64,000 nucleotides of DNA from Perognathus longimembris pacificus (GCF_023159225.1 NC_063172.1:62244828-62308827), one strand, 5' to 3'. Positions 52,991 through 64,000 are shown, counted from the first letter of the stretch. Notes: generated from the sequence alone by a model not told the origin. Program-made: numbers and translations.

Positions 52991-53651
52991 ACAATAACAA
53001 AATAAATGTCCTTATAACATTCTTCTACTAAAAATGGTAACTTTGAAGAAAACAAGGGGTTGATACACATTTTTGTTGTATTTTATTGCGTGTCTTGACA
53101 AACTTGTCATAGCATCAATGGATTTACTCATAAAGAGGAAGGCTTGTATACTTTCTGTTGCCAATGTTTAAATTCATGATACAGAAAAAGTAAAATGAGA
53201 ATGAAGGTTTATATTTTATAAAAATGATTATATTGTTCTTTGTGTAAATAGTAGAGATGGTTTTCTCAAAATATTTTTTTTAGAATTGTTTTGGCAAAAG
53301 CCTTTAATGCTTGAGAATAGGTAAATTTCTAAGATGCCTGCCACTTTTGGTTATATTTTCAAAAATTTACCCATATCTACTTTTGTCATTTGATACAGTA
53401 ATTGATATTTACATTTGTGCTCTCAGATTATCTCACATTTAGTCTCCAAATCATAGTTGAGCCATGCTCTTTCCTCTTCTGAGATGATTACCAGTTAATG
53501 CAAAGATTGACTCCTCTTTCATAAATTTGAAAGCTAATGAAAACAAATGCTTTTGAATTCTTCCTGTTTTGACCAGTCTGTGTTTCCCACGTTATAATTG
53601 TAATGAAAAGAAAACTGATCCTTCCTCATTAACTATATATAAAAATTTAAG

Positions 53652-53905
53652 CGGATTGCTAGTGGCTCACAACTATAATCCTAGCTACTCAGGAGACTGA
53701 GATCTGAGGATTGTGGTTCAAAGCCAGCTTGGGCAGGAAACTCCATGAGGCTTTTATCTCCAAACTCACAAAAAGCTAGAAGTGGTGTTATGGCTCACAT
53801 AGTAGAGCCCTAGCCTTGAGCACAAAGAAGCTCAAGGACAATTCCCATATGCTGAATTCAAGCCCCATGACTGTCAAGAAAATAAATAAATAAAATGAAA
53901 TAAAA
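53652..53905 (+). repeat. B1-like/Geo composite SINE
   Basis: 'GCTAGTGGCTCACAACTATA' and 'CCTAGCTACTCAGGAGACTG', then Geo ending 'GAATTCAAGCCCCATGACTG' and an AATAAATAAATAAA tail. 52991-53651 is empty. Confidence 0.85.
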
Positions 53906-54726
53906 CAGAAATATGACCCAATAATTACATGTTACAGAGATATAAATATTTTCCCTCTGGAATAACTGTTTACAAAGAAGCTTTGCTTCTATTTGAGTAT
54001 TTCGTACTCCAGGAATAATGACAGTGCACTTTGTTTCTGAATCTTTTGTATAACCCCTGTGATTTGACAATGTCAAATAATGTATTTATAATGTGTTCTT
54101 GTTCCTGGGATAATCACTGATATTTCTATCCTTTTAAAGAAGCGCGTGCTACATTATAAAGGTCAATTCCATTCTTTACTAAAGAGATAATATTTCATAG
54201 AGCTGATCTTCTGGAAAAGACATTAAGACCTTAGAGAAAGAGAAGAGGCTTTAGCCTCATTGAAAAGAATGTCAGCAGAACAGTGAACAACTAACAAAAG
54301 AGTGAAAGTTTGGGGTGTTAATATTTAGATCCATGTATCTAGATTGAGCCATTAGAACACTATGATTCCTGTGTAATTCAGTAGACCTTTTGGATTGAGG
54401 TTAGATCTTTCTCTTGACTTAATTTGAGTCTTTAGCTCTGGCTTTCAGTGAGATATAAGCTTTGGGTATCAACACCCTCTGTTATTATACTCAAATGTGT
54501 GGCCCTCACAACTTGCTGTGTAGCCACAGGCTCATTAAGAGAGCACAAAGTAATTCTCCAGTCACAAGAGGAAAACCTTGAAACTTGTATAACACCACAC
54601 ATGGTTAAGACACGTGAAACATAGTATAGATTCGTATCAAAGATGTGTCAAGGTAATGGAGGTATAGTCTTCAGTTTAGACTGTGATCTTTTTCTTCTCA
54701 CTTGATTGTTCAAAAACTTTTTTAAT
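53906..54726. other. Intergenic sequence, nothing recognised
   Basis: No supported gene or repeat. Confidence 0.5.
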
Positions 54727-54945
54727 GAGTTGGATACTTATGGTTCATGTCTGGAATCCTTACTACTCAAGAGGCTGTGATCTGTAGGATTGTGGTTCAA
54801 AGTTAGCCTGGGCAGAAGAGTGTGTGAAACCTTATATCTAAAATAACCAGTAAAATATAGGGATGGAAGTATTACTCAAGTACCAGCTGAACAAGTAAGC
54901 TGAGTGAATGTGAGGCCCAGATTGTACAAGCCTTGGTACTGCCAA
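54727..54945 (+). repeat. B1-like/Geo composite SINE (diverged)
   Basis: 'TACTTATGGTTCATGTCTGG', 'CTACTCAAGAGGCTGTGATC' and 'TTGTGGTTCAAAGTTAGCC'; the Geo arm is eroded. Confidence 0.7.
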
Positions 54946-55149
54946 TTTTTTAATTGATATTTTTTCATAAATAAAGGTAGGTTATTCTGGTAAATTAATA
55001 AGAAACATAGAACCCTATAATACACATACAAATGAATTATGTATCATATATACACATAAATGATAGATATAAATAAAATATGTGATAAGATACTTTATGA
55101 TATTTTATTGATAAGAAGATACTTTATGTGTTTCTGATTTGGGTGGTGT

Positions 55150-55275
55150 AATAGAGCTATCATAGGCTGACTGGCTTATACAATAGAAATTTATTTTCCC
55201 AAAGTTCTGGAGGGTGGGAAGTTCAAGACCAAAGTGAATAAATACATGAGCCAACGGATGCTCTTCTCTCTCAGT
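55150..55275 (+). repeat. Ancient repeat, copy 1
   Basis: 'TGACTGGCTTATACAATAG', 'AAATTTATTTTCCCAAAG' and 'TTCTGGAGGGTGGGAAGTTC'. The same 5' part recurs at 55540. Confidence 0.6.
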
Positions 55276-55735
55276 TGAAACTTACGCATTTTACCAGTGG
55301 TCCTCTGCATACTGTATTTTTTTGTTGTTGTTCATTTGCTCATGGTGGTGATTTTTGGGGGATACATATAGAAGCATATTGCCTTGGCAATATTGATAGT
55401 TATAGCAATCCTGGGCAAACACTTAAAAACACATCCCATAAGAAATATCTCATCTTTCTCATGAAGTTTTTTTTAGCCTGCGTTTTCAACTCTGGGAAAT
55501 ATGGAAGTAAAATATGAATGCCCAAAACTTTATGTGTTACTAACTTGGATGGTGTAATAGAGATAGCATATACTACTGGCTTAAACAACAGAAATTTATT
55601 TTCTCAAAGTTCTGGGTGGTGGGCAGTTCAAGGCCAAAGGACTGGTAGATTAGATATCTGCTGCAGGGGTGATTTACTTGTTCACACATGATACCCTCTT
55701 GCTGTTGTATCCTCACATGATGAAAGGTAAAAGAA

Positions 55736-55801
55736 GCTCTCTGCATTCTCTCTCTGCATTCTCTCTCTCTGCACTCTCTCTCTGCATTCTCTCTCTCTCT
55801 G

Positions 55802-55855
<54 letters not shown>
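55736..55855. repeat. (CT)n with TGCATT interruptions
   Basis: Four spaced 'TCTCTGCATTCTC' type units, then about 25 pure CT units. Confidence 0.95.
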
Positions 55856-55857
<2 letters not shown>

Positions 55858-55859
55858 TT

Positions 55860-56078
55860 GAACTCAGAGCTCCAGGCCTAGGCACTGCCCCTGAGCCTCT
55901 TTGTGCTCAAGGCTAGCACTCTACCTCTTGAACCACAGTGCCACTTTCAGCTTTTTCTGAGTATTAGGGATAAGAGTTTTATGGACTTTGTGACCGGTCT
56001 GGCTTTGAACCTGCAATCCTCATAGCTCAGTCTCTTGAGAAGCTAGAATAACAGGCATGAGCCATGGGCACCCTGTTG
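55860..56078 (-). repeat. B1-like/Geo composite SINE
   Basis: Reversed Geo ('GTGCTCAAGGCTAGCACTCT', 'CTTGAACCACAGTGCC'), then the reversed left arm ('CTCATAGCTCAGTCTC'). Confidence 0.8.
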
Positions 56079-56317
56079 GTGTCTTTTTAATAAAGGATCT
56101 TATTCCATGTAAGAGTTTTATACTTAGTGACTAATCACCTCCTAAGTCCTTACTTATCTTTTGGGGCCTGGGATTTCAGCATATAAATTTTTTTATGGAA
56201 GAGAGAAATAAATTCTCAATTCATAACAATATCTAAGACATTTCATCTGTCTATCAGCAGTGAGCTTCCTACCTGTGGTAGTATATGATAAGGCCTTTGA
56301 AGCTGAGGACTCCATCA

Positions 56318-56425
56318 GGCCCTCCATTTTAGTAAATTAGACATGGGAGCTCAGAGGAACTGACTTGTTTCACCCCCACAAAGATAGTTAACAAGGAGAG
56401 GCCTAAAGCTCAGATCTGGTGACTA
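56318..56425 (-). repeat. MIR fragment
   Basis: 'CATTTTAGTAAATTAGACAT', 'GAGGAACTGACTTGTTTCA' and 'AAAGCTCAGATCTGGTGAC' follow the reversed MIR core. Confidence 0.55.
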
Positions 56426-56903
56426 TCTTTACATGTATTTCTTCTTAACTTGGAGAAGAACTCTTACTGAGAAAATCAGAAGCTCAGGGTGAATGCTTAA
56501 AATAGTGGTTTGGGAGGAAAGGGGACTAATTCAGGCTAATTTTGTCATTGCCAATCACATCATATGGCAACCTAACAATTTTTTGGTAGATAACTAAAAA
56601 TTTTAACGTGTTAACCAACAACTAAATAGATATATTGAATTTATCCTTTTTCTCATTCTATCTTCATGTCTTCAACTTTAATAAATGCAAGGACATAGAG
56701 CAATAATAAGGGTTACTATTTGCTAAATTTTACTTGGATTTTTTTTAACCTCATTTGAAACCCACAGAGGAAATATAACCTGGAGTACTATTAATATTCA
56801 TTTTTATCATCAAAGTGAATAATCAATTCAAATTATGCAAAACAGTTCCTTCTGAGAATACTATATTGATTTATTCTTACTATGATAATGAAAGAATGTA
56901 TTT

Positions 56904-57150
56904 TGGCTGGGCACTGTTGGCTCATGTCTGTAATCCTAGCTACTGAGGAGGCTGGGGTCTAAGGATTCCATGTTTGAAGCTAGCCTGGGAAGGAAAGTTG
57001 GTGAGAATCTTAGCTTCAAATTACCACCAAAAAGCTGGCCGTGGAGCTATGGCTCAAGTGGTAGAGTGCTAACCTTGAACAACAACAACAAACCTCTGGG
57101 ACAACAGCACCCAGGTCCTGAGTTCAAGCCCTAAGATTGGTACCAAAAAA
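56904..57150 (+). repeat. B1-like/Geo composite SINE
   Basis: 'GGCTGGGCACTGTTGGCTCA' and 'CTGTAATCCTAGCTACTGAG', then Geo 'GGCTCAAGTGGTAGAGTGCT', ending 'GAGTTCAAGCCCTAAGATTG'. 56426-56903 is empty. Confidence 0.85.
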
Positions 57151-57249
57151 TATATTTCTTTATCAGTGTTTATTATATTATTTCATCCTATAATACTTAA
57201 AATATTATGAGACCTTGGCTTTGAAATGCATGTAAATCAATCCCTGTAC

Positions 57250-57370
57250 TAACGCCATCATTTTATTGATGAGGAAATGGAGGCAGAGAGATTAAGGGAC
57301 TCTCCTCCATTTCCACAGGATAAATGGTGGAGCTATGCTTGCATTTTAGGGCTATATGAGCTCTATGGTA
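57250..57370 (-). repeat. MIR fragment
   Basis: 'TTTTATTGATGAGGAAATGG' and 'AGGCAGAGAGATTAAGGGAC', followed by 'GGATAAATGGTGGAGCTATG', is the reversed MIR core. Confidence 0.75.
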
Positions 57371-58039
57371 TATTTGACACGGTGTCAAATATACATAAGA
57401 GCCCAGGACTTAACTAATTCAGATAGTCGCGTTTAATTCCACTTCATATGACATGCTATCTGTTTTGAAAGTAGTCTATCATGAAAAAAAACCCCCAAAA
57501 CCCAGCCTCTCTTCAGTATGCACCACACACCTTTTGATAGCATTTTCACAATGAATACACCCTCTGGAGAGACATGATAAAGTCCGCTGGCTGGGAGAAA
57601 AAATTCAATACCAGAATATCATCTATGACTACAAATACCACCTTGACTCTGCCAGTCACTTCCACATACTCCACTGAAATGTGTTTGTATGGGGCTTAGC
57701 CCCCAGGTAGCAATCTGTAAACACCAGCGAGACCGATGCCCCGAAGTAGCCTCGTGTTGCTGACTCAAGCAGCAAGGAGGCTGTTTTTCTAGTTCTCAGG
57801 TAGTATCAGCTTGGATGATCACTGGGCAGCATTAGTGATGGGAGGGCACGCAAAAATTAATTCCAGGCCAAAAGAAAATGGGTGGAACAACTCAACTACT
57901 AAGCACTGAGACACACAAAAATTACTTCTTACAAACGGAGGTGAAGAGAAACCTAAGTTCCACGGTATAGGACATTCTCTTGTGAGAATTTCAACCATTC
58001 CAATATAGCGATTATCTTTAATATTATTGCTATTGTTAT
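57371..58039. other. Intergenic sequence, nothing recognised
   Basis: No supported gene or repeat. Confidence 0.5.
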
Positions 58040-58200
58040 TAACATTTTATAAGTAGTCGTACAGAAGGGTTTTAATTCAACAGTTTATGAGTACAATGTA
58101 TCTCCATCAATGTCATCCCACTCATTGTTTTCTCCCAATCTGTCTCATCCTCCTCTATCCCCTCAATTTTCCCAGTGCCATTTCTATTATAATGTTAGTG
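58040..58200. repeat. Unnamed repeat family, copy 1
   Basis: 'AGTCGTACAGAAGGGTTTTA', 'TATGAGTACAATGTATC' and 'TCATCCCACTCATTG' are shared with 58735-58960 and 61180-61265. Confidence 0.5.
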
Positions 58201-58406
58201 GGGGGGGGGGGGCTGGGAATATAGCTTAGCAGTAGAGTGCTTTCCCAGCATGCATGAAGCCCTGGGTTCAATTCCTCTGTACCACATAAACAGACAAAGC
58301 TAGAAGTGGTGCTGTGGCTCAAGTGGTAGAGTGCTAGCCTTGAGTGAAAAGAAGCCAGGGACAGTGCTCAGGCCCTGAGTTCAAGCCACAGGACTGGCAA
58401 AAAACA
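58201..58406 (+). repeat. IDL-Geo SINE after a G-run
   Basis: A run of about 12 G precedes GCTGGGAATATAGCTTAGC, B box GGGTTCAATTCC and the full Geo arm, ending 'CACAGGACTGGCAAAAAAC'. Confidence 0.9.
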
Positions 58407-58486
58407 AGTTAGTGGGAGAGTTAGAATGCTTACTTTAGTTTAATTATCAAATACAAACATCTATTTATTTGTTTGTTTGTATTTAC

Positions 58487-58715
58487 TTTTGCCCATTTGG
58501 GGGCTTGAACTCTGTGCCTTGGTGCTGTCCTGAGCTTTTTTGCTCAAAGCTAGCACTCTATCATGTGAGCCTCAGCTCTACTTCCAACTTTTTGTGGTTA
58601 GTTTGAGATAAGAGTCTTATACACTTTCCTGACTGGGCTGGCTATGAACCTTGATCCTCAGATCTCAGTCTCCTGAGTAACTAGAATTGCAAGCATGAGC
58701 TCCCGGTGCCCAGTC
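58487..58715 (-). repeat. B1-like/Geo composite SINE
   Basis: Reversed Geo ('TTGCTCAAAGCTAGCACTCT'), then 'TTTGAGATAAGAGTCTTATA' and 'CCTCAGATCTCAGTCTCCTG'. Confidence 0.85.
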
Positions 58716-58734
58716 TAATATTTATTTTTTAAAT

Positions 58735-58960
58735 GTGTGTACTGTTATTATAAAGGTGATGTACAGAGGGGTTACAGTTACATAAGGTAGGTAATGAGTA
58801 CATTTCGGACAATGTCCCCCCTTCCCTTGTTCTCTCCCAGTTTTTCTCTCCTGTTCCCACCCACAAATTATATAGTTCATTTTCAACATAGTGTCTAGTG
58901 AGTATCACTGCTGCATTTGTTCACCTTTTGTACCACAATTTTTGTGCCCCCTTACTCTTC
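58735..58960. repeat. Unnamed repeat family, copy 2
   Basis: 'GGTGATGTACAGAGGGGTTA' and 'GTAATGAGTACATTTCGGAC', followed by a C/T-rich part; the longest of three related copies. Confidence 0.5.
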
Positions 58961-59089
58961 TACAGACAGATAAACAAGGCAAATGGAAAAGAAAACAAAA
59001 AATAGCGACAAAGAACAAAAACCCTCTTGTTTCGATTTCCTGGAGTTCATTTAGATATTATTTTATACAACCAGATGCACATAGTTGTG

Positions 59090-59161
59090 CCTTTATCATA
59101 GCCAAGCTATAGAATCAACTAAGATGCCCCTCAGTGGACAAATGGATCAAGAAATTGTGAC

Positions 59162-59215
<54 letters not shown>

Positions 59216-59480
59216 GGAATTCTACTTATCCACCAGAAAGCATATTTTACCATTCATAAGAAAATGGAAAGACTTGGAAAAATTATATTAAATGAAGTAA
59301 GCCAGATCCAAAGACACATAGATTGCACAGTTTCCCTCATTTTTAGTAACTATAATATGCTTATAAATCTACAGGTACACACACTGGATGGTATAAAAAA
59401 TACCATACATTATAAACTATCTCTAGGCATTTACACAGAGTGACAACAAAGAAGGATATTCTTAAAACCAGCCTAAAATT
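59090..59480 (+). repeat. L1 3' end with a CA expansion inside
   Basis: 'ATCATAGCCAAGCTATAGAA' and 'AAGATGCCCCTCAGTGGAC', a (CA)n block, then 'CAATGGAATTCTACTTATCC', parallel to the copy at 24.9 kb. The (CA)n at 59163-59213 stands where the other copy has 'ACATACACACAATGG'. Confidence 0.8.
59163..59213. repeat. (CA)n microsatellite
   Basis: About 25 pure CA units expanded within the L1 3' end. Confidence 0.95.
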
Positions 59481-61079
59481 TTAAAATGAAAATTAAAAAC
59501 AACAACAACAACAAAAAGCCAACAAATGAACTTCCTAGAAAGTCAGCTGGTATGAAAGTAGGTGGATCAAAGTACATTAATCTGCCCTTCTTCATTCCCT
59601 GTCTGTAACTTAGATATTTAAAAAATCTTTATAAAGTGAGTGCACATATTTTCTCCTGAGTGCTAAAAAATCAAGTAAAATATATTAAAAAGTAGAGTAC
59701 GATATGAAGATGAATGGCTTATATTTTTTAAAAAGGATAATTTATGCAAAAGTTGTCAGATGACTGAAAAATTCCACCCAAGTATTCTCATCATGCAAAA
59801 ATAAACCTAACTATGACACATAGCCCATTATTTGCCCTGAGAGACTTTTGGACCTATATTTCATGTGTCTTTCTAACAACCATAAGCTATTAGGAACTGA
59901 AATATTTGGTTAAATGCTTTAAAACAAACGGTGGCTTCTGATACTGATGGTTATTGGAAGGAAGTGCTAAGTAGGCCAGAGTTCACTAAAATTGTCTGAT
60001 GTCATCGCCAAGGACTGTCAGATGACCAAGCAGGAGAATGCAATGAGCTAGCGATAGCTTTCCTTGAGACCCTGGAACCAGACTCCAGGCATAATAGGAC
60101 TCTCATCCCTCTTGTTTTTCTTACATACGCTTGCTTCTTTCCTTTGTCAAGAAAATCCTGTAAATTGAATGTCAGAATAGTCCCTGCAGATAACTTGACA
60201 GTGTTAGCTCTGTGATGTCAAATCCAGATCTTCACAGGTCCTGAGTGATCTAAGTGAGCACTTACACAGCGAGTAGCTTCTGCAAGATCTCAGTACAATT
60301 GTTCACTCATTCTAGTGACCTCTTGTATGGAGTGAGCCCTTTCTGCTTTAATTAACCCATGTGAGTGGATGTGAGTGGACAGAGTTGCTTCCTCCTAACA
60401 GAACATAGAAGAATCTGCAGTTGGCCACACTTTTTGTTGCACATAGATAAACACATCTGGTACTGTAGGGTTCAGTTGGAAAAACAGACAAATCACTTGA
60501 TTAAAACTAGCTCTTTGATCAATTCAGTTTTATTTGGTTTGGTTCACAGAGACTCTGGCCAAGGAGCAGTCTCCAGACTCTTGGAATTATTCTCTTGAAC
60601 AGCAACTCCAGAATTCTTCCCGGTGCAGAGTCTCCACTGAAAAGATCTAAGTGTTTACACAGAAGCCATTTATTGAATGGTAAATGTTTTCTTTATTAGC
60701 TGGAATGACAAGATCATAAGGAAATGTATTCTCAGGAGGACAGTGTAACATGTGAAGGATGGATCGATACTGGAAGTCCCAGATGCAAGAACCAGGAGTA
60801 ACTTTCACTTAGAAGAAAACCTGAGAAGAAGGTAGGGGTAGAATAATTAAATAAAAATCTCCCAGGCGGCTATTGTTTTCAGCCAGTCTGCAATACCAGG
60901 TTCCAACAGATCTGGGAAACAAATCTACTGGAACCACTGCAAGAGTTATCTGTCATCAAGCTGAAAAGATGATGCTTATCTGACCTTTAGATAGACAGCA
61001 TTAGAGAGACAACAGGCAACTCCCAAATAGGTAGTTTCACTTGGCAAGATAAGGTAGATTTCTGCTTTTAACCATCTTA
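59481..61079. other. Intergenic sequence, nothing recognised
   Basis: No gene, clear repeat or conserved motif could be supported. Confidence 0.5.
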
Positions 61080-61180
61080 ATACCTCTTCTCTCTCCTCTC
61101 CTCCCCTTACCCTTCCTGTCCTTTCTCCTTTCCTTCTTCCTCTCCCTCCCCTTCCCTCTTTTCCTCTTCCTCCTCCAGTA
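61080..61180. repeat. Pyrimidine tract
   Basis: CT-rich run (CTCTCCTCTCCTCCCC and similar) with few purines. Confidence 0.85.
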
Positions 61181-61265
61181 GTTATACAAAAGGATTTCAG
61201 TCCAACATGTCAATTTGCAAGTACAATACATCTTGATCAATGTGGCCCATCACATTCTTACTGTC
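61181..61265. repeat. Unnamed repeat family, copy 3
   Basis: 'TACAAAAGGATTTCAGTCCA', 'AAGTACAATACATCTTGATC' and 'GTGGCCCATCAC' align with the 58.0-kb copy. Confidence 0.45.
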
Positions 61266-61669
61266 TGTTCCTGCTTTATAAATGAATTAGCTGGACATGA
61301 CAATCTGTGTTTTTTGGTTTTGTTTTGATTCTGCTTTCTTCAGCCTTTCTATGTGTCCTCTGTTCAGTGTCTCAGATCATTCTGTTTTATAGTATACATG
61401 AAAACTGGATTAAACAATGAAAAACAAAGCCAGTTAAATTGCCAAACCTAAAATAAAAGATGTAGCTTATTTCACAGTTTTGAAGGTAAAGCAATTGGAA
61501 CCCTTTGGTAATATTAGGCTAGGAGGGAAACTTGCAGGGAAGTTATAACTTTTTTTCTTCCTCTTGAAAAGGCAGTGTGAAGACTTTGAATTATCTCAAG
61601 TACAAAATCATTTGGTACCCTTGAATGTAGTCAGAGGTGGCTTGATTTTCAGGAAGACTTCATTCCTCA

Positions 61670-61780
61670 GTCTGTCCACCCACACATTCATTCATCTATT
61701 TTCCCCTTGTATTGTGCATCCACTAATGAATGATCCTTATTATCCTCTTGGAGCTTCTATTCTTGCAGAGTACAAGCATT
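61670..61780. repeat. L2-like fragment (weak)
   Basis: 'CATTCATTCATCTATTTTCC' through 'CTTGGAGCTTCTATTCTTGC' is reminiscent of the L2 3' part. Confidence 0.35.
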
Positions 61781-61869
61781 AGCAACTACTCACACTGAGC
61801 AAAGAGAATAGGTTCCCTTTACTCTTGAGATTTATGGTTCCCATTTGCTACTATCTATGACAAAAAAGA

Positions 61870-62080
61870 CACTGGCATGCCTGTAATCTAACTCAGGACA
61901 CTGAGATCTGAGATTTGGGTTTGAAGCCAAATCAGTCAGAAAGTCCATTAGACTCTTATAGTTAATTACTCAGAAAAAATCTAGATGGGGAGAGTGGATC
62001 AAGTGGTGAAGTGTTACCCTTGAGCAGAAAAGCTAAGCAAGAGCTCAATGCCTCATCAAGTTCCAGCACAGACACACAGA
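61870..62080 (+). repeat. B1-like/Geo composite SINE (diverged)
   Basis: 'GGCATGCCTGTAATCTAAC', 'GACACTGAGATCTGAG' and 'GTGGATCAAGTGGTGAAGTG', ending 'CATCAAGTTCCAGCAC'. Confidence 0.7.
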
Positions 62081-62102
62081 CACACAGACACACAGACACA
62101 CA

Positions 62103-62140
<38 letters not shown>
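62068..62140. repeat. (CACAGA)n/(CA)n microsatellite
   Basis: Four ACACAG hexamer units pass into pure CA repeats at the SINE tail. Confidence 0.95.
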
Positions 62141-62259
62141 CTTTACTGCCATTGTCCACAGTGTTCAGGAGCAGATGTAATAGCTCTTCTGGGTTTCGGA
62201 GTGAGACCTGAGTAACCTTCTTTGGATACTTATTCCTCTATATCTAGTGAGAAAGGTTT

Positions 62260-62345
62260 AATTCATGAAAGCTTTTATGGATGCCTTAATACAATTAATG
62301 GCAACTCCTTTGTATACCTACTTAAAGATAATTTACAATTTTATT
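62260..62345 (+). repeat. L1 3'-tail-like fragment
   Basis: 'AATGGCAACTCCTTTGTATA' and 'CCTACTTAAAGATAATTTAC' match the 19.9- and 52.5-kb fragments. Confidence 0.45.
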
Positions 62346-63704
62346 AACTTTAGCCTTGAATACATATAGAAAGGAAACCCCCCGAATTGAATATTCAATA
62401 GCCAATGGAGGTATTTAAATATTTAATTAGCATAATACATGTAATCATTTTGTGCCACTAAGAGCTGACATTTGAATATTTGAGTGTATGATTTAAATTT
62501 TAATAAAGTGCTTTCTTTCTATAAAATTGACCCAGTGTTGTATATGTTTGGCATGTTTCCTTGTTAGGGGTTTGTATGCTTCTAAGATGATACATCCATT
62601 TCAAAGAGTGGAGCGTTGAGTATCTGTCTCAAACGAAGTCATAGGATAGATGTAAATAATAAAGAAAATATTCAGGGAGGAAGTATACTAACTTCATTGT
62701 GCAATTATCCTTGAGGAGTTTTAACAAAATACTACTTACATTTCTAACTTCTTCACTTGGTGTTTAACTGGTTCTTTTTCCTTCTCTCTGGTTGTTTCCT
62801 CAGGCACCTGCCTTCTTACCTGCTCCTCTCTGAAATCTCTGTGTTTGGGTGAGCCCTAGGCCAAGCTCTTCAGGCCTCTGATTCTTCTGAATCCCACATC
62901 AACCATTGTTACCTAGCAAACCTTTGCTTGCCCTTTATTCAAAACATTCCTAAACTCATCCCTTTAGATAGAAGCTTGCTTTCCATCTTTAATCCTTCCT
63001 CCTAATACATTTGCCATCTTTATAGTCATCTAGATTTGAGACATAATCATCTTGGGGTTGCATTACCTCTGGATTGTTCTGGTCAGCAAACGTCAAGCAA
63101 CATTAGTCCATTTCTTTGTCATTTTCCCTAAGATGTATTTTTCATTTCATGTCCTCCTTGTCTTCTGCTTGGAAGATTGCCCTGCACTGTGCTCCAAATG
63201 CTCAGTCTATGTACCTACTACAGCACACTGATAGATTCCCTTCTATGGCTTGGTCACTTCCTCCTTGATCTTTACAACTAGTTCCTGTATTAATTCCCGG
63301 CTCACCAGCCTTCCAGGACTCCCATTATCTGCTGAGAATCCCACTTTCCAGGATATGACCTTAGCTTTCATCACCTCTTTCTTTTCCTTTCTTCTCTCCA
63401 GATGGTTACTGGATAAAATGCTGGGAATACGTTGAAGAGCATAACAAAACACATTTTCTGCAGCATGTGAAGCTAAAAGAAAGAGAGAGAGCGCTGTGGG
63501 CAGCTCAAGCTGAGCACACTGAGCTTTGATGAGGAAGCGTGGCGGCTCAGCGGGCGATCCCACCTGACAGTGCAGCAGTTGCTCTGAAGAAAGGACTCTT
63601 CAGCTGAAATGTGTGAAAATTCATTAGCAAAGAGAGGGCTTTCATCTACTTCCCGTCTTAGAATGCTCCCACACGGTGAGGGTGAAGGAATGAGATGAAG
63701 CAAG
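62346..63704. other. Intergenic sequence, nothing recognised
   Basis: No gene recognised; a 106-codon minus frame at 63243-63563 has no domain. Confidence 0.5.
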
Positions 63705-63850
63705 AGATTCTCAGTCTTCAATGTGGGTCAGAATCCTCTGGAGAGTTTGCTCAAATATCCATCGCTGGACACACCTGAGTTTGTCTGGGAGATCCTGAAT
63801 TTCTAATACCCTCCCAGGAGATCCCAACTTGGCAGGTCTTCCACCACACC
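63705..63850. repeat. MER5-like DNA transposon remnant
   Basis: 'GATTCTCAGTCTTCAATGTG', 'GTCAGAATCCTCTGGAGAG', 'ACACACCTGAGTTTGTCTGG' and 'GAATTTCTAATACC' follow the MER5A order well. Confidence 0.7.
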
Positions 63851-64000
63851 CAATCTGAGGGAAGGGAGACCCGAGGCTGAGGAAGGCTGCTCTTTAGCTG
63901 AGGTGGGTGATAGGATGAGGCCAAAGGGATGGAGACAAGTGGGAAATCTCAGTGATACATGAGAAGTAGGTAGGCACCTAGGTCGGGCAATTGATGGAGG

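Larger units (their letters stand above)
55540..56200 (+). repeat. Ancient repeat, copy 2, interrupted by a CT tract and a SINE
   Basis: 'TACTGGCTTAAACAACAG' and 'TTCTGGGTGGTGGGCAGTTC' continue with 'TGTTGTATCCTCACATGATG' to about 55735. After the (CT)n tract and a minus-strand SINE the element resumes at about 56085 ('AATCACCTCCTAAGTCC', 'GGATTTCAGCATATAAATTT'). Confidence 0.6.

Noticed and set aside
1..64000. CRISPR array, operons or bacterial elements
   Set aside because: SINEs, LINEs, a CpG island, a spliced gene and a provirus show mammalian nuclear DNA. The short repeats are microsatellites.

Overview
This window is nuclear DNA from a mammal, most likely a geomyoid rodent (kangaroo rat, pocket mouse or pocket gopher). 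The main clue is many copies of a two-part SINE. Its left arm is ID-like and tRNA-Ala-derived, and its right arm carries the motif 'GTGGCTCAAGTGG...GCTAGCCTTGAGC'. This matches the IDL-Geo SINE family reported only from Geomyoidea. A second composite, with a B1/7SL-like left arm joined to the same right arm, is equally common. The assignment to a clade is inference from these repeats.

Layout. Positions 1-5999 are intron 1 of a minus-strand gene. Positions 6000-6129 (minus) are its first coding exon, which encodes the Met-Ala-Pro-Arg-Lys-Asn-Ala start and Gly/Ser-rich cytoplasmic tail of ASPH (aspartate beta-hydroxylase / junctin / junctate). The exon ends in a phase-1 GT donor. A CpG island of about 1.8 kb (5570-7375) covers this exon and its promoter, with GC boxes, a CCAAT box, an E-box and a TCTCGCGA element.

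Positions 7663-16030 hold the outstanding feature: a complete 8,368-bp endogenous retrovirus on the plus strand. It lies inside an older Geo SINE and is flanked by a 6-bp target-site duplication (CATGAC). The two 355-bp LTRs look identical base for base. It has a tRNA-Phe primer site and open gag, pro (dUTPase, protease, G-patch), pol (RT, RNase H, integrase) and env frames. Two -1 frameshift sites (A AAA AAC and G GGU UUU) link gag, pro and pol. Env splice signals, a polypurine tract and LTR promoter and poly(A) motifs are also present. The layout is betaretrovirus-like, and the LTR and primer site resemble IAP-type elements. No frameshift or stop was found in any of the four genes, so the insertion is recent.

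Positions 16037-64000 look like intergenic DNA upstream of ASPH. No protein-coding gene was recognised there. The stretch holds IDL-Geo and B1-like/Geo SINEs, L1 3' ends, old MIR, L2, MER5 and MaLR-like fragments, a solo class I-like LTR with two internal tandem duplications (27547-27987), microsatellites and pyrimidine tracts. Local oddities include a diverged pair of repeats at 18.2 and 20.1 kb and a double SINE flanked by a single target-site duplication at 37.5 kb.
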